From Carnegiea gigantea (Eukaryota; Streptophyta; Magnoliopsida; Caryophyllales; Cactaceae), in assembly GCA_029747015.1 (NCBI GenBank), contig JAKOGI010000001.1:868001-932000 (forward strand): DNA of 64,000 bases, written 5' to 3'. The translations under genes were made by a program, and so were the position numbers. This document shows, one piece after another, positions 1 to 11,154 of this stretch (its first letter is position 1; the number at the start of each line of letters is the position of its first letter). Below the pieces are notes generated by a model. It saw nothing but the letters and a program-made list of their open reading frames with translations, had not been told where the DNA came from and searched no databases.

Positions 1-882
1 ATGGTAGTGGTGCTATTGTTTCCTTTGTCATTTCTCTCTGCTTCTGTATCAATGTGAAGCATCACAATTTGTGCTTTTCTGTGACAAGGGAAATAGGGTG
101 TGGATAATAGGATGTAAATGAATTTGCGTATATCCGGTCGACTTGTTTATAACAATTCAGTCCTAGTGTTGGGCTCAAAGTTCTTGTTCTCAAACACAAC
201 GCAGTACAAAGGGTCAAATAAAAATGGCTATCTTAGACGGATTGCTATTTTCATGTGATTGGAACATGAACCCGAACATTTTGTATTGCAAAAGCGCTGT
301 ATTGGGAGTCCAAGATTGCAAGGTGCAGTTTGGGGGAGGGAATGTTTAGAGAGAGCTTGGTAACTATGAGGTTGTCAATCCCCAAGTTGAGTTGTGTGTC
401 TGCCTAGAGGCCCTGTACTTGGCTGGTTAAGAATTAAGCTGGAGCCAGAATTGAGATTTAAGAGTGAAAGCATGTGATTGGAGTTTGTACATTGTGTTTT
501 TATCTTATTTTAGTTCTTTAGTTACTTAAGTGGTCCATCGAAGAGTGTTGTCTTTCATGGGAACTTTCTAGCTGGGAAGAGCTTGGTTGAGAAAGATGGT
601 TGAGGGGGTATAATAGCAGAATCCATTTCCTGCCCTCCCCCAAAAAATATAAACTATTAGTATTTCAACCTGAAGCCTCTTTGATGAAAAGGTGTCATAT
701 GCAATGGTCTGAAGTTGATCTACCTGTCTGCGGTACCTTTTCTTTCTGCTCTTCCTTCAATGAGCTCAGTGTTGGTTGCTTTCGTCTGTCTAATGTATCT
801 GTCTGTATAGTATGGACTCCAAGGCCAAGGGCAAGTTGAAGTCTCTTTACGGTGCTAAAATTCTTACGTGAATTTGGTGCAG
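1..882. other. No assignable coding sequence; probably intron or upstream part of the gene ending at 975
   Basis: I see no long or family-recognisable reading frame here. The stretch is T-rich and intron-like, and it ends in a plausible acceptor (TTTGGTGCAG) directly before the short coding exon at 883. A small open segment at about 811-840 (reading MDSKAKGKLKSLYG) could be part of another exon, but no acceptable donor pairs it with the 883 acceptor, because the gap would be shorter than usual plant introns. Confidence 0.3.
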
Positions 883-975
883 GAATTCCTTGCTCTCCCA
901 AGGGCCGATGCCATTCATTTATTGGCACAATACAATGGAAATGCTGAGACTGTGATCCAACAAATTTTTGCATAG
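883..975 (+). CDS. Terminal coding exon of an unidentified plant gene (C-terminal 30 residues)
   Basis: The exon follows an acceptor (GGTGCAG) and reads EFLALPRADAIHLLAQYNGN followed by AETVIQQIFA and a TAG stop. It is 93 nt, starts in phase 0, and has balanced coding composition unlike the T-rich sequence on both sides. The pattern of a hydrophobic helix, a YNGN turn and a final helix ETVIQQIF resembles the last two helices of a UBA- or CUE-like ubiquitin-binding fold. That is an inference from shape only, and I do not recognise the protein. The upstream exons could not be placed with confidence and probably lie to the left of the window. The sequence after the stop looks like a 3' UTR. Confidence 0.42.
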   Translation, partial: EFLALPRADAIHLLAQYNGNAETVIQQIFA

Positions 976-2280
976 CCCAGGACCAAGAAGAGGTCCTCTG
1001 AGGATCATAGCATACATAGACAGGTATTTGCTCCTCGCTTGTGGTGAACTTGGTTTGTGCAGTTTGTACTCTGTAGATATACGGCAGTTACTTTTCAGAA
1101 GATGTAGGCTAGGAATATTCTTTGTCTTCTCTTTCTGTCTTTACTATTCTTTCTTGTTCATAAACTTTCTACACAGCTGAGATGAAGTTGAAGCACTCGT
1201 CTTTTAATTGAATTAGTTAAAAATGCTGTAACAGTTCTACTTATTGGACATTAAATTTGTACTATTCTGAGCCAAAAAAATCGCTTGTGGCGGCAATATA
1301 GAGAATTATTTGGGAATGCCCATTTCGAGGGTCCACTGGTCAGGCTAAGCTTAAATGAGGCAGTCCATGTGATCTTTCTTTCTTGCTCTCCAGATTGACC
1401 TGGCTTTGACATGTCTACTAACCTTGCTGTTCATGTGAAGCGGCCATACGCTTTCGTTTTCATGGGTGCAAGCAGCCCACCAAGAGCTTGCGATTCTCTC
1501 TGTTATTGCTTCTAATTACTTTATTTAAACAAATGAATTATTGACATTTCAAGGCGTGATCTGATTTTTAAATCACCAACTATTTTGCCCACCTAGCCCA
1601 ACTTAGAGGGTACTAGTTTACAGTAAATCCAACTACAGTTGACTCCCAGCGGTACATTTGTATTCATATTTCAAGCATAGGTGTCTACAGATTTACGTGT
1701 GGGCTGCAAGGTCCCTAAGTGTTAGTGTCCCGCTTTGGGGATGGGAGACGTACCTAAGAAAGCATTTGATGACGAGTAATGGCGGAGAGTCATTTAATAA
1801 GCTATTGTATGTGGGGGGAGGCATTGCACCAGTCAGGTGGGGTTAGCGTCGGCCCGTTTATGAAGTGGGCCAGGATGGGTTGGGATATGGCCTCCTGTTA
1901 ACGATTCGGCCCGGGGTGGGCTTTTTATGTAAATGAACGATTGTCCGCTTTTGGTCAATTTCAAAATGGAACAAGCTTGGACAAAAAAACTCTATATGAT
2001 GATTGTTTTTATGTGTAAAGCGTTGGTAACAAGTTTAATTAATTGTCACAAATAAATTAGTTTGGCAAGTAGGCTGAATAAGTAATGGGGTTGTTAACGA
2101 GCTGATTAAATCTGACCCGTTAATGTGCGTTGATGGAGTGATCACTATTAGTGTGGTCCATTATTCACCCGACCCTTTATTAATTATATTTTAAATGGAT
2201 TGACCACTTTGATCCGATCGGTTTCTGGTCGTTGCCTACCCTAGTTTTGTGTATAGTGTGATATCTCTTAATGTTAATAC
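976..2280. other. 3' flank and intergenic sequence
   Basis: After the stop at 975 the sequence looks like a 3' UTR (T-rich, no long frame). Around 1815-2200 there is a patch with repeated GGCCCG / GGGCC and CCCGACCC words, such as CGGCCCGTTTATGAAGTGGG near 1850 and CACCCGACCC near 2167. These suggest a degenerate DNA transposon, but I could not find matching ends. Confidence 0.3.
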
Positions 2281-2400
2281 CTATGAAATCTTAGCCTAGT
2301 GGTAAAGACTGAGGTACTGGGTATATTAGGTCCTAGGTTCGATTCCTCCCTCCCCCATTGTGTTGTATTGCTGTTTGTGGCTCCTGGGCAGAAGTATTGA
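2281..2400 (+). repeat. tRNA-derived SINE-like sequence (or tRNA pseudogene)
   Basis: An A-box-like TAGCCTAGTGG (2292-2302) and an exact B-box GGTTCGATTCC (2336-2346) lie 33 nt apart, as in the internal RNA polymerase III promoter of tRNA genes and tRNA-derived SINEs. The sequence around them cannot fold into a normal tRNA cloverleaf by eye: there is no matching acceptor stem, and a C-rich then T-rich unrelated tail follows. A SINE head is therefore more likely than a working tRNA. The 3' end is not defined, since I found no clear poly-A/T tail or target-site duplication. Confidence 0.55.
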
Positions 2401-4049
2401 AAAAATATACGGTCTTCAGTAGGACAGTTGATGCTACTTATGCTTTTGCCTAGTGCTATTTCAAACCTTAGCAGATGCCTTTCCAAATTACATGTGATTT
2501 TTGTTTTTCAAGTGGAAGTGATGGATCCCATGCTATATGCTCCATCTAAAGACGAAAAGGTGAATTGGCGGAGACATTTTCAAATTTCTTTTGTTATTAT
2601 AGTGGTTGAATAGCAACAATCACAGGGCAATAACTTTTGGGCGTCCCCAAGAAGTATGAACTTTGATATCATTAAACATTAATTTAAAAAAAGATACAAA
2701 CTCCTTTGATTAGGGATGGAGCAACATTCCTCTGCTACGTATGATTAGGGATGGGTGTGGGGTGGACTCCGTAGGTTGGATTATGTCTGCATTTATATTC
2801 ATTTTTGAAAATTATATCCATAGTTATTGAGTAAATAAGATCGATATCCATAAACACACGTATTTATAGCTTTATTAGCTTTTAATTTGAGTACATATAA
2901 GGATCGGGGAGTGCTAAATGTGACACTTATCTTATCCATTTTCGAATGTATGATCTATCTGATGAATAATTTCAAGCAATGGTGATAGAAAAAGGAAAGA
3001 AAAAGCAATTATAATCACAAAGCCATTACACTCACAAAAGTTATATTTGTAGCCAAAAAATGGATTTTTTATTCTTTGTATAAATGTAAATTGACATTCA
3101 AGGTTACTGTCATCAGAAATAGAATATGACTATATCAAAGGCAACAAACAGAATAGAAGATCCAATATGAAATCATAGGAGGAGGAGTGGGTATAAGAAT
3201 ATTTGCATTGATCAGCCATATTTTTGAATCACAAGTGGGGGTCTACACCCTTCTCATCATTCTACAATTTAACTTTTTCTCTTCCCTTTACATTAAATGG
3301 ATCACCAACTTGGATCACCTAATGAAATATTTTTCATGGATCCTACCACTTAACATATTTAATTAGTTCTAGTTTTTCTTATTTGGTATTATTATTTGCC
3401 TGAATAAGTTGTAGGAAAATAATTCGTATATTTTTCAAAAAATTGAATAATTTATCTGTGGTAGCGATTTTTTTATAAGTATAATGGCAAATTTAATATA
3501 TGAAATACCACACATCAATATAGTAATTTTCATTAATAAAAGAGTCCACCGGACAATAGTTTGACTTTAAGAAATTATAATAGCTTAATATATATATATA
3601 AAAAAAAAAGAGTTAGACTTAGATTGAATACAACACATGAGTTTGAGGAGGAAAAAAACAATACAAGAGTTTGGCTTTAAAAAAATACAATAGAATAGTT
3701 CAACCAAAAAATTACATTGTATAATGTCATCATGACCTACGTCTCTGTTGCTTCCATATTTCTTCAAGACAAGTCTACTTGAAGACACATGTGTTTAGGG
3801 TCTCGAATTGCTATTGTTCTACTTAAGTAAGTCGCATAGCACAGATGAACTTCATGCCGAATATTAGGCTATGGGGAGTTCCTCCCACATGCTCATAATC
3901 AAAAGCAAGGTCATACGAATCTCACTCATCCTCAACAATTAATATGCTATGGAGTATTACACATACTTTCATTATTAGTGTCATGGCTTTCTCCTTCATG
4001 TATCGAGCAGGGCCACAAATTGTGGCAAATCGAGGTTGTAACACATCAA
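2401..4049. other. AT-rich non-coding stretch with a degenerate repeat
   Basis: No gene is recognisable. Around 2745-2900 the words GATGGGTGTGGGGTGGA and repeated 'tatccata' resemble the GGGTGGCAATGGGGCAGG-type MITE that is better preserved at 42441-43098, so this may be a decayed relative. The rest is AT-rich intergenic sequence. Confidence 0.3.
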
Positions 4050-4867
4050 AAGCTTACTCAGCATCTTTCCTAACCGCCTCTTGGCGTTGAGTGAGTAATT
4101 TTGCCTTCGGACCTTGGGGAATGGGAAAGGTTTTCACAAATTTCGCTTGGATAAATGTCATCCGGCCAATAGATAGGATTGATTTTATACTCATGACCAT
4201 TGATGACGTACTCGCATTTTGAAACACGATCTTGATGCAACTCATCAAACACTGGGAATAGTTAAGGATGTTTATGTCATTAATACTTCCTGGCGTCCCA
4301 AAGAAGATCATATGATGAACCACCTCAAGAATAATAGTTGGAAACTTAAAGCCCTTTAGCAAATGATGCTTTCCAAGCCATTAGACAATTTTTCCACTTC
4401 CAATGCATACAGTCAATGCTTTCCAACATATTGGGGAAATCATGCTCATTCCCTACTGCCAGCAAATGATTAACATCAGCCTGGTTCCTCAAATACTCCT
4501 TCCCAAATACTGCAATGAAACCTTATACAAACTTTTTCAAGCACTATGGTGATGTGCTTTCACCAATCTTTAAGTATTCATCAACACAATCGACGGGTAT
4601 ACCATAGGCAAGCATCCACAAAGTTGCAGTCCACTTGGTGAGTGCCGACAACCCATGCTTCGCAGCTGTATCGTACCTTACCTGAATGTACTCATAATGA
4701 TTTTCAAGGGCCTCCATTATGTGGATGAATAAGTGCTTCCGCATTCTGAATCTGCAACGAAAATGTTGTTCATTGTAAATTGAATCTTCTGCCAAGTAGT
4801 ATCTATACAAGTGCTCATGAGCTTCTTCCCGATCCTTTCTTATAAATCTTCTCTTTCGTCTAGGCAT
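4050..4867 (-). pseudogene. PIF/Harbinger-type transposase, decayed
   Basis: This is the DDE transposase of a PIF/Harbinger element, the cut-and-paste nuclease of the family. The N-terminal part (4867 down to 4544) begins MPRRKRRFIRKDREEAHEHL and includes the family-typical FRMRKHLFIHIMEAL and LAYGIPVDCVDEYLKIGES. Further along, in shifted frames, come SIDCMHWKWKNC (first catalytic Asp, near 4400), FFGTPGSINDINILN (second Asp, near 4280) and KAKLLTQRQEAVRKDAE (region of the catalytic Glu, near 4075). Several frame changes and stops separate these blocks (at about 4543, 4360 and 4250), so it cannot make a full protein. The Myb-like partner lies upstream on the same strand. The N-terminal piece is an open frame that could be mistaken for a small gene. 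Confidence 0.85.
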
Positions 4868-5099
4868 GGAGGACGAGAGTCTCTCCTCTTTTGTAGCTCA
4901 CCCAACCTTTAGAAGGAATATCATTTCCTCAGTGTCAACTTCATCATCAAGTACTTCTTCCACAATGGGCATAATATCATTATCGGAATCCTCAATTATG
5001 AAGTTCAAACCATCTAATGACGATAAGGAGGATAGAGACGAGGAAGAAGAGTCTTCTTCATCCTTATAAGAAATGTCTCATGAGCACGATTCACAAATC

Positions 5100-5774
5100 T
5101 TCCATGTTTGACCTACTTACATTGTTACAGAGCATTTCGTCCCGGTCCACTTATTCACCAATGGGTAACACCTATTTCAACAGGCGATGCAAGTCTTCTC
5201 CATTCTCTGTATAGCTCCTTTTGGGGCATGCGTGTTGAAGTTGGCCGCCTCCTTACCTCAAAAAGATGTTTTCTTTTGGTTGACCCTGATAATAGGGTTG
5301 GTGCTTCTGTTAATCCAAGCAGTAATGAGTTGTTTATCCTCTTCCATTGACCATTTCCTTCCCCCTGCAACGGCCCCCTCCACTTCATCGCGTTCCAACT
5401 CATCATTAGTTGGATCATTATCAGTTTTAGAGTTTCCTAATGCCGCAACTGATTCAATTGGTGTCAACGAGAGTGTCGAGGTGCTTGCCCCCAATTTGAT
5501 ATTACTGGAGGGGGGTAATAATGTGGGGGGTAATATGGAGGGTAATACGGGGCATTTTGGCTTGAGCTACCCTCACCACTTGACATACTTGGGTAATACG
5601 GGGGTAAGAGTAGTTTGGTGCTGGAGGATATGGTGGGTACAGCATGTGGGGGTTAGTAGGCACATTTGTATTACTGTGCTCTACATTTTCTGATTCATCA
5701 TCTCCATGAAGTAAACACATAAATGAACGTGGGTTATTAGGATCCATATGGCTGCAAATGACACCCATAAACAT
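5100..5774 (-). pseudogene. PIF/Harbinger Myb/SANT-like accessory ORF, decayed
   Basis: PIF/Harbinger elements carry a second protein with a Myb/SANT-like DNA-binding domain that helps bring the transposase to its ends and into the nucleus. Here the N-terminal Pro/Tyr-rich part (MDPNNPRSFM near 5740, then MLYPPYPPAPNYSYP) is followed by a low-complexity stretch. The trihelix/Myb core comes next: GRKWSMEEDKQLITAWINRS with TNPIIRVNQKKTSF, near 5365-5260. After a frameshift near 5260 the homologous region continues as a basic segment (near 5160-5220). The copy therefore has at least one frameshift and internal damage. Its orientation and position directly upstream of the transposase relic fit a single two-gene element. 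Terminal inverted repeats were not found. Confidence 0.75.
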
Positions 5775-8040
5775 GTAACATTTTGTTTTTTGTCACAATT
5801 CGCATTATTTCCTAACATTTATTCACATAATTTATACAGTTTCCTAAGGATCACATATAACATTAACACAGAAGAATTTAAGATTATATTTGAGATTTCA
5901 TAAATGAGCAATTCACATATAAATTTAGTTGAACATATGTGTTAGCTAAAGTTAATTAAATTCGACACTGAATTCTTTTTACATTAAAGTTTGTAACCAT
6001 TCTCAACTTAACAATTCACATATAAATTATTATTATTATAATTCAAAATTTTAGTTGACCAAATATGCTAGCTACATTAATTTGAGAATACCATCTTATA
6101 ACTTAACATTGAATATTAATTTAAACATTTTCTTTTAATCATTTATTATATACAATAAAGCGTGTCATTATTTATTAGCATATAAACATAACAATAATGT
6201 TAAGAAAAATAACAATAATATTCATAATTTAACATAAACATTAATAAAAGAATGCCTCCAAAAATTAAATTAACACTAATGAATTAGTTAAAATATATTG
6301 TTAGGGATTATATAATAACAATTTTCAAAATAATCATATAAATATAAATAAATTCTAAAGTTTAGTCATTAGAATTACTTACGAAATATTAAACTTCTAT
6401 CTTCTGTTCATTTTGTCTTGCTAATATAAGAACTCTCTTTACCATTTCACAATTCTTTAGAGAATGTGAGAGTGAGTGTTTTCTGTGTGTGATTTTTCAT
6501 CGGTGAAATGCGGTATTTATAGAAGTTATTAAAAATCAAAAATAAATAAATAAAATTTGCAAAGCCCAAAATATAGTTGTTGGGGGCTGGACAACGACTA
6601 TATTCTGCCTAAGCCGAATGGATGCAACAATTTTCATTTTTTTAAAAGAAATTCAGTGCAACAGTCATATTTTTTTTTTTTTTAAAAAAAAAAAGGCTAG
6701 TGCCATAAACGGAACAACGTCGTCTCGTTTATGAGCTGGTAGAAAAAGGGCAAAATTGGGTCGTGGGCTGATCACCATGGCAAGCTGAAACACAGGCTGG
6801 GGAGCTCTAAAGAGTTGAGCATTAGAGTTTCCTGTTTACTATTTTGATTGGGTTTTTAGAATATTTTTCACGCTTTATTAGCAAATTAGGTATGTACATC
6901 GGATGCAGATCTTAGGAACTCATCCCTCACCGATGCGCACACCCACAAAACCCATTTTCGTCACTCACTCGAATGCTAAATAAGTTGTGCGTTAAATATT
7001 AATCAGATTTTACAGATTGAGGTAACACTCCCATCTTTTGATACGGTGGTAATATATTGAAAAAGAAAGTTGGACGTGCTTTAGCCATTAACACCATTTA
7101 AATTAGTGTCAACTACATCAAGGACGGACAAGAGACGCCATTTTTTTAATTTAAAAAATGATGATGAAGAAGAAACCGCATAATGATATTCAATCACGCC
7201 ATTAATCAAGCGGCATCAAGCGCGAATGCACGCTTCGTCCCTGACATTAAAATAAAGTAAGCTAAGGTGGCATTTTATTATGAGAATTTAGGTGCCTGCA
7301 CAATAATATATTTCAGATTTCTTCTTCTTTTCTTCCTTACCGTACTTATATAATATAAATCAGCTTTCCGAATAATAATAATTGATGAAGTCTATTAAGG
7401 AATGGGGGTGCAATTATCAGAGGTTTGTTTTATTTTATGGATAATTGGTGTTTTTGTTAATAAATAATATACATCAATTGAAACACAGGGAGACACCGTT
7501 AGGCTCATATCAAAGAGAATATTCTCCTCAAATTCCTAATCTCATCTGACATAAGGTCATGTAGCCAATAATAATCTATCATGTTTTACTGTTTAGTGCT
7601 TAATTACTCGTCGAATAATTTAAACTAAAAAAATATTTGTTAAGTTTAATTGTTTATGTAGCAGAAAGACGTATAAATGCAGCGAACAGATGTAAAAATA
7701 TTGTAAAAAAGGCACATGAGAGAAATCGTTTTTTGGGTAATAAAGATGATAAAGTTGAACATATATATTTTATAGATTGGAGGTTAGTTTTCAAAGACTA
7801 CTTTTGTATTTTTTCTAAACTTCTAACTATTTTGACCAATACTTATCTAACCCTTGAAATTATGACTATAAAAATGCTTTCTCATAAGGAGTTAGCTTTA
7901 TGTCGATTCGTAGTTTTGTTTACTATTTTCTCTAATATTATGGTTGTTGAATTAAATTTCATCTCTCTTGACAAAATTATTTACATAAAACTACGAAAAT
8001 ATTCAAATACACAACAGCCCAGCAATGGCTGAGGAGAGAG
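5775..8040. other. AT-rich flank, no recognised gene
   Basis: The left part (to about 6800) is probably the 5' portion of the Harbinger element: it is AT-rich, with a promoter-like region on the minus strand, and GCTCTAAAGAGTTGAGC at 6801-6830 is a possible terminal sequence, though its partner was not found. From 6900 to 8040 there is no family-recognisable coding sequence. An open frame at 7637-8032 has skewed AT-driven composition, no recognisable domain and no splice context, so I do not call it a gene. Confidence 0.35.
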
Positions 8041-8078
8041 TTCATAAACGCTAATTAAGTCAATTGGTATATCGTCCA

Positions 8079-8110
8079 CCCGGTTGTACAAATACAATTG
8101 TACAACCGGG
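8079..8110. repeat. Perfect 13-bp inverted repeat (hairpin)
   Basis: CCCGGTTGTACAA (8079-8091) and its exact reverse complement TTGTACAACCGGG (8098-8110) are separated by the six bases ATACAA. It sits at the left edge of the CTCACTAAA zone. A degenerate version (CAATCGGTTATACAGAACTA then TTGTACAATCG) recurs near 8493-8523. Confidence 0.85.
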
Positions 8111-8759
8111 CCCACAAATTGCCCTTCATGTACAAAATACAAAACAAACTGTTAGATTTCGGCTCACTAAAAATACACTATAGCTCACTAAAATATGCTA
8201 CTGTGCATCCAGTTTCGCTCACTAAAAATAATGTATAGCTCACCAAAATATTTTAGCGAGCTGAGACACAGTTTTAGTGAGCTAATATGTACTTTTAGTG
8301 AGCAGACATACCGAAACTAATGTATCTTATGTACCCAAGTTTCACCTAGTAAAAATATTATCTAACTTATTAAATGTGCTATTGTACTAAAAAAGTGTTG
8401 TTGTGAATCTGAAACTCACTAAACTAAATTCTAGTTGTCTATATTTTTTTTAGTGAGTTATGATATTTACTTACTGAGTTGGTATATCCTACAATCGGTT
8501 ATACAGAACTAATTGTACAATCGAATTTCAGCTCATTAAAAATGTATAGCTCACTACAATACTTATTGAGCTGAGATACAGTGTTAGTGAGCTAATACAT
8601 ACTTTTAATAAGCGGATAGATCAAACCAATGCATCTTATGTATCCTAAGTTTCACTTAGTAAAAATATTATGTAACTTATTAAAATGTGCTATTGTATTA
8701 AAAAAAAGTGTTATTGTGCATCTGAAATTCACTAAACTATATTCTAATTGTCCATATTT

Positions 8760-8845
8760 TTTTAGTGAATTATGACATATATTTAGTGAGTTATGGCATA
8801 TATTTAGTGAGTTATGATATATATTTAGTGAATTGGACTATATTT
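8760..8845 (+). repeat. 21-bp tandem repeat within the TTTAGTGAG zone
   Basis: The unit TTTAGTGAGTTATGRCATATA repeats about four times in register with a few substitutions. It is the most regular part of the zone and shows that local tandem expansion has occurred. Confidence 0.7.
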
Positions 8846-10400
8846 AATTAATTCACTACATTTCTATTATACTCACAAAATATAATACAAACACTCTTAT
8901 GGTATAGTAAAAAATGATTGAGCTGTAACATAACCCAAGAACTTCACAATATTATTTGCCGGCTATCTATACTATTCTTTTTAGTGAGCTATGCTATTTA
9001 TTTAGTGAGTTATGATAGATATTTGATGAGTTCTAAAATATATTTTGTGACCAATATGATTTAGCATGGAATACTAATCACTCATCATAATAAATGAGTG
9101 AACAAACAATTTTAGTTAGCATATATATGTTTTTTGTTCATATTCCAATGTATGATATATTTGTCTTTTAGTGAGCTATAACTTATATTTAGTGAGTTAT
9201 GACATACTTTTAGTGAGTTAGATTATATTTGTATTATACTAACTAACTATGTATAATACGAATGTGCTTATGTCATAATAAAAGATAATATAAATATTTC
9301 TTACTAATATTGTATTGCTCATTAAATATATTATATAGCTTACGAATGCGCCTTTGCCTTTTGAAATACCAGTAGGATTACACAAAATTCTAACATAATA
9401 ATCAACAGCCTCAACAACAGAACGATTTAATGTAGATATGAAAAATGAAGGATCATTTGCAAAAATAATATAATTTTTGTGATGAACTATAACGTATAAT
9501 TGGTGAGCACAATCTTCATTCTATTGAGCCAAACGCTTGTGTTAGTGAGCAGAAATGCTCTGTAGTGCAAGACAACAAATTTTTTTTAGTGAACTATTAT
9601 TTTCCCTGTTAGGCACAAGATTAATTATAGTGATTATATTTGGTAAGTAGAGAACTGATTTATGATTGCTGAATACAAGCTCAATACAAGTGAGCTAAAT
9701 GTATTTCTTTAATGAACCAATGACTATAGTTAGTGAGCACGTAACTCATTGGTGAGCTATTGTTTCTCATATGTACATAACAACAATGAAAATATCATAC
9801 GGAAAAACAATCATAACATTTGTGGTGAGCTATAATGCAACATCGGTGAGTATACAGGTCAATTCTAGTGAGCCAAGCGTTTCTTTTAGTGAACAAAAAC
9901 TGCTCTGTAGTATAGGGTAACATATTTTTTATAGTGAGCTAAACGTATACCTTTAGTGAGTCAACGACTATATTTAGTGAGCTATCGTTTCTCATGTGTC
10001 GCAAACCAAAATTTACATAATGCAATCCAGTTCAAAAATCTCGAAATTAACTCATCAAAATGCAAAACTAACGAACACAACTTTCAATCTTAAAAACAAA
10101 AATAGAGATCGAAAAAAACACTATCAAACTTGACGAACAATTCTCGTTTTATGAAGATTCAACATCAATAGCGACGTTAAGATCAAACCCAACCATTCAA
10201 TAATTGCAGAACATTAAAGCAGTCGAAGCAGTGACGAGTAATTGAATAATGGGGAGAATGAAAACCGCGATTTCAAAAAATTGAGGAGAATGAATTTTTT
10301 TTTTTAAAAAAAGCCTAGGTCTCGGCAGTTGGAGGACTCAAAACGGCTATTGGTCGGTCCACGTGGACAATTGAGTTGTCCATCTAATTGTACGTAATAA

Positions 10401-10835
10401 ATTGCGTAATTAAGTTACTTTTTGGATGGCTAATGGATTCGCTAATTAATATTGTTAACCGCTCATCTTTTTCAGGCATTAGACTAGAAGGTCGCTCTCA
10501 TTGCAAGTTAGTGTCAATTAACTATAACTACCAAATATTTTGCTATTAGTCCAAAAGTCATCTTAAACGAGGTAGTTCATTAACCAAATATCATACATGT
10601 TAATTAAACCCTAAGTTACTATGGGAAAATGGAAGTTGGCATGAGTTGAACTATTAGGTGAAACTTACTCAAATCATCTAATTAAGACAGACATGGTGGA
10701 TGGATAATATCCTTTTAGAGTATTGCATCTCAATCAGTCCTTTTTTCAGGAGTAAAAAGATTACATCATTAATTTATAGAGGTTGTTACACTCTCAAACA
10801 TTGATATTATTAGACATACAAAATTTTTTATTCTA
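10401..10835. other. AT-rich intergenic spacer
   Basis: No gene or clear repeat border is visible between the CTCACTAAA zone and the first MITE. Confidence 0.3.
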
Positions 10836-11154
10836 GGGATGTTTGGCAAACAGCGGTTTGGCCAAAATGAGCTTTTTTGACTAAGATTAGCTGTTGGACC
10901 AAATAAAAAAATTAATTTGAGTGTTTGGCAAAAACAATTTTTAGAAGAGCTGTTTGGGTCCAAAAAGCTAATTTAAAAAAGCTAATTTCATGAGCTTTTT
11001 GGAAAGATTTTTTGAAGAATTAACCTTTTGTCCTTAGAAACAACTAATTTTACCAAACTGTTTTTAAACAAATAGCTAATTCAAATAACTAACTCAAACA
11101 GCTAACAGCTAATACAAACAGCTAACAGCTAATAGTTGTTTGTCATATATGGCC
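10836..11154. mobile_element. hAT-like MITE, copy 1 (GGCC..GTTTGGCAAACAGC family)
   Basis: The left end GGGATGTTTGGCAAACAGC and the right end, read inwards, GGCCATATATGACAAACAAC are imperfect terminal inverted repeats. The interior is made of many subterminal motifs (AACAGCTAACAGCTAA near the right end, AAAAAGCTAATTT and GAGCTTTTTGG inside) and encodes nothing. The same family occurs at 45929, 48330 and 56410. The family is called hAT-like from its general structure; no 8-bp target duplication could be confirmed here. Confidence 0.7.

Larger units (their letters stand above)
8041..10400. repeat. CTCACTAAA / TTTAGTGAG repeat zone, unclassified
   Basis: Over about 2.3 kb, variants of AGCTCACTAAAA and its reverse complement TTTTAGTGAGCT recur dozens of times, set in AT-rich spacer of the type 'tatgatatatat'. 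Near 8160-8240 the CTCACTAAA orientation dominates; after 8260 the TTTAGTGAG orientation prevails. A block at 8211-8465 is duplicated about 314 bp further on (8525-8780). The left border has a perfect hairpin (8079-8110) preceded by CGTCCACCCGG. The right border (10377-10402) has TGTCCATCTAATTGTACGTA, a diverged direct copy of the left motif. No protein is encoded. A second zone with the same word lies at 49590-51170. I cannot assign it to a known transposon class. Confidence 0.7.

Noticed and set aside
2281..2360. Functional tRNA gene
   Set aside because: A and B boxes are good, but no acceptor or anticodon stem can be drawn, so a SINE-like origin is preferred.
7637..8032. 131-codon open frame on the + strand
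   Set aside because: No recognisable domain, AT-driven composition, no splice or promoter context; it adjoins the repeat zone.
8041..10400. CRISPR-like array
   Set aside because: The repeated word is short and variable, spacers are neither uniform nor unique, and the organism is a plant.
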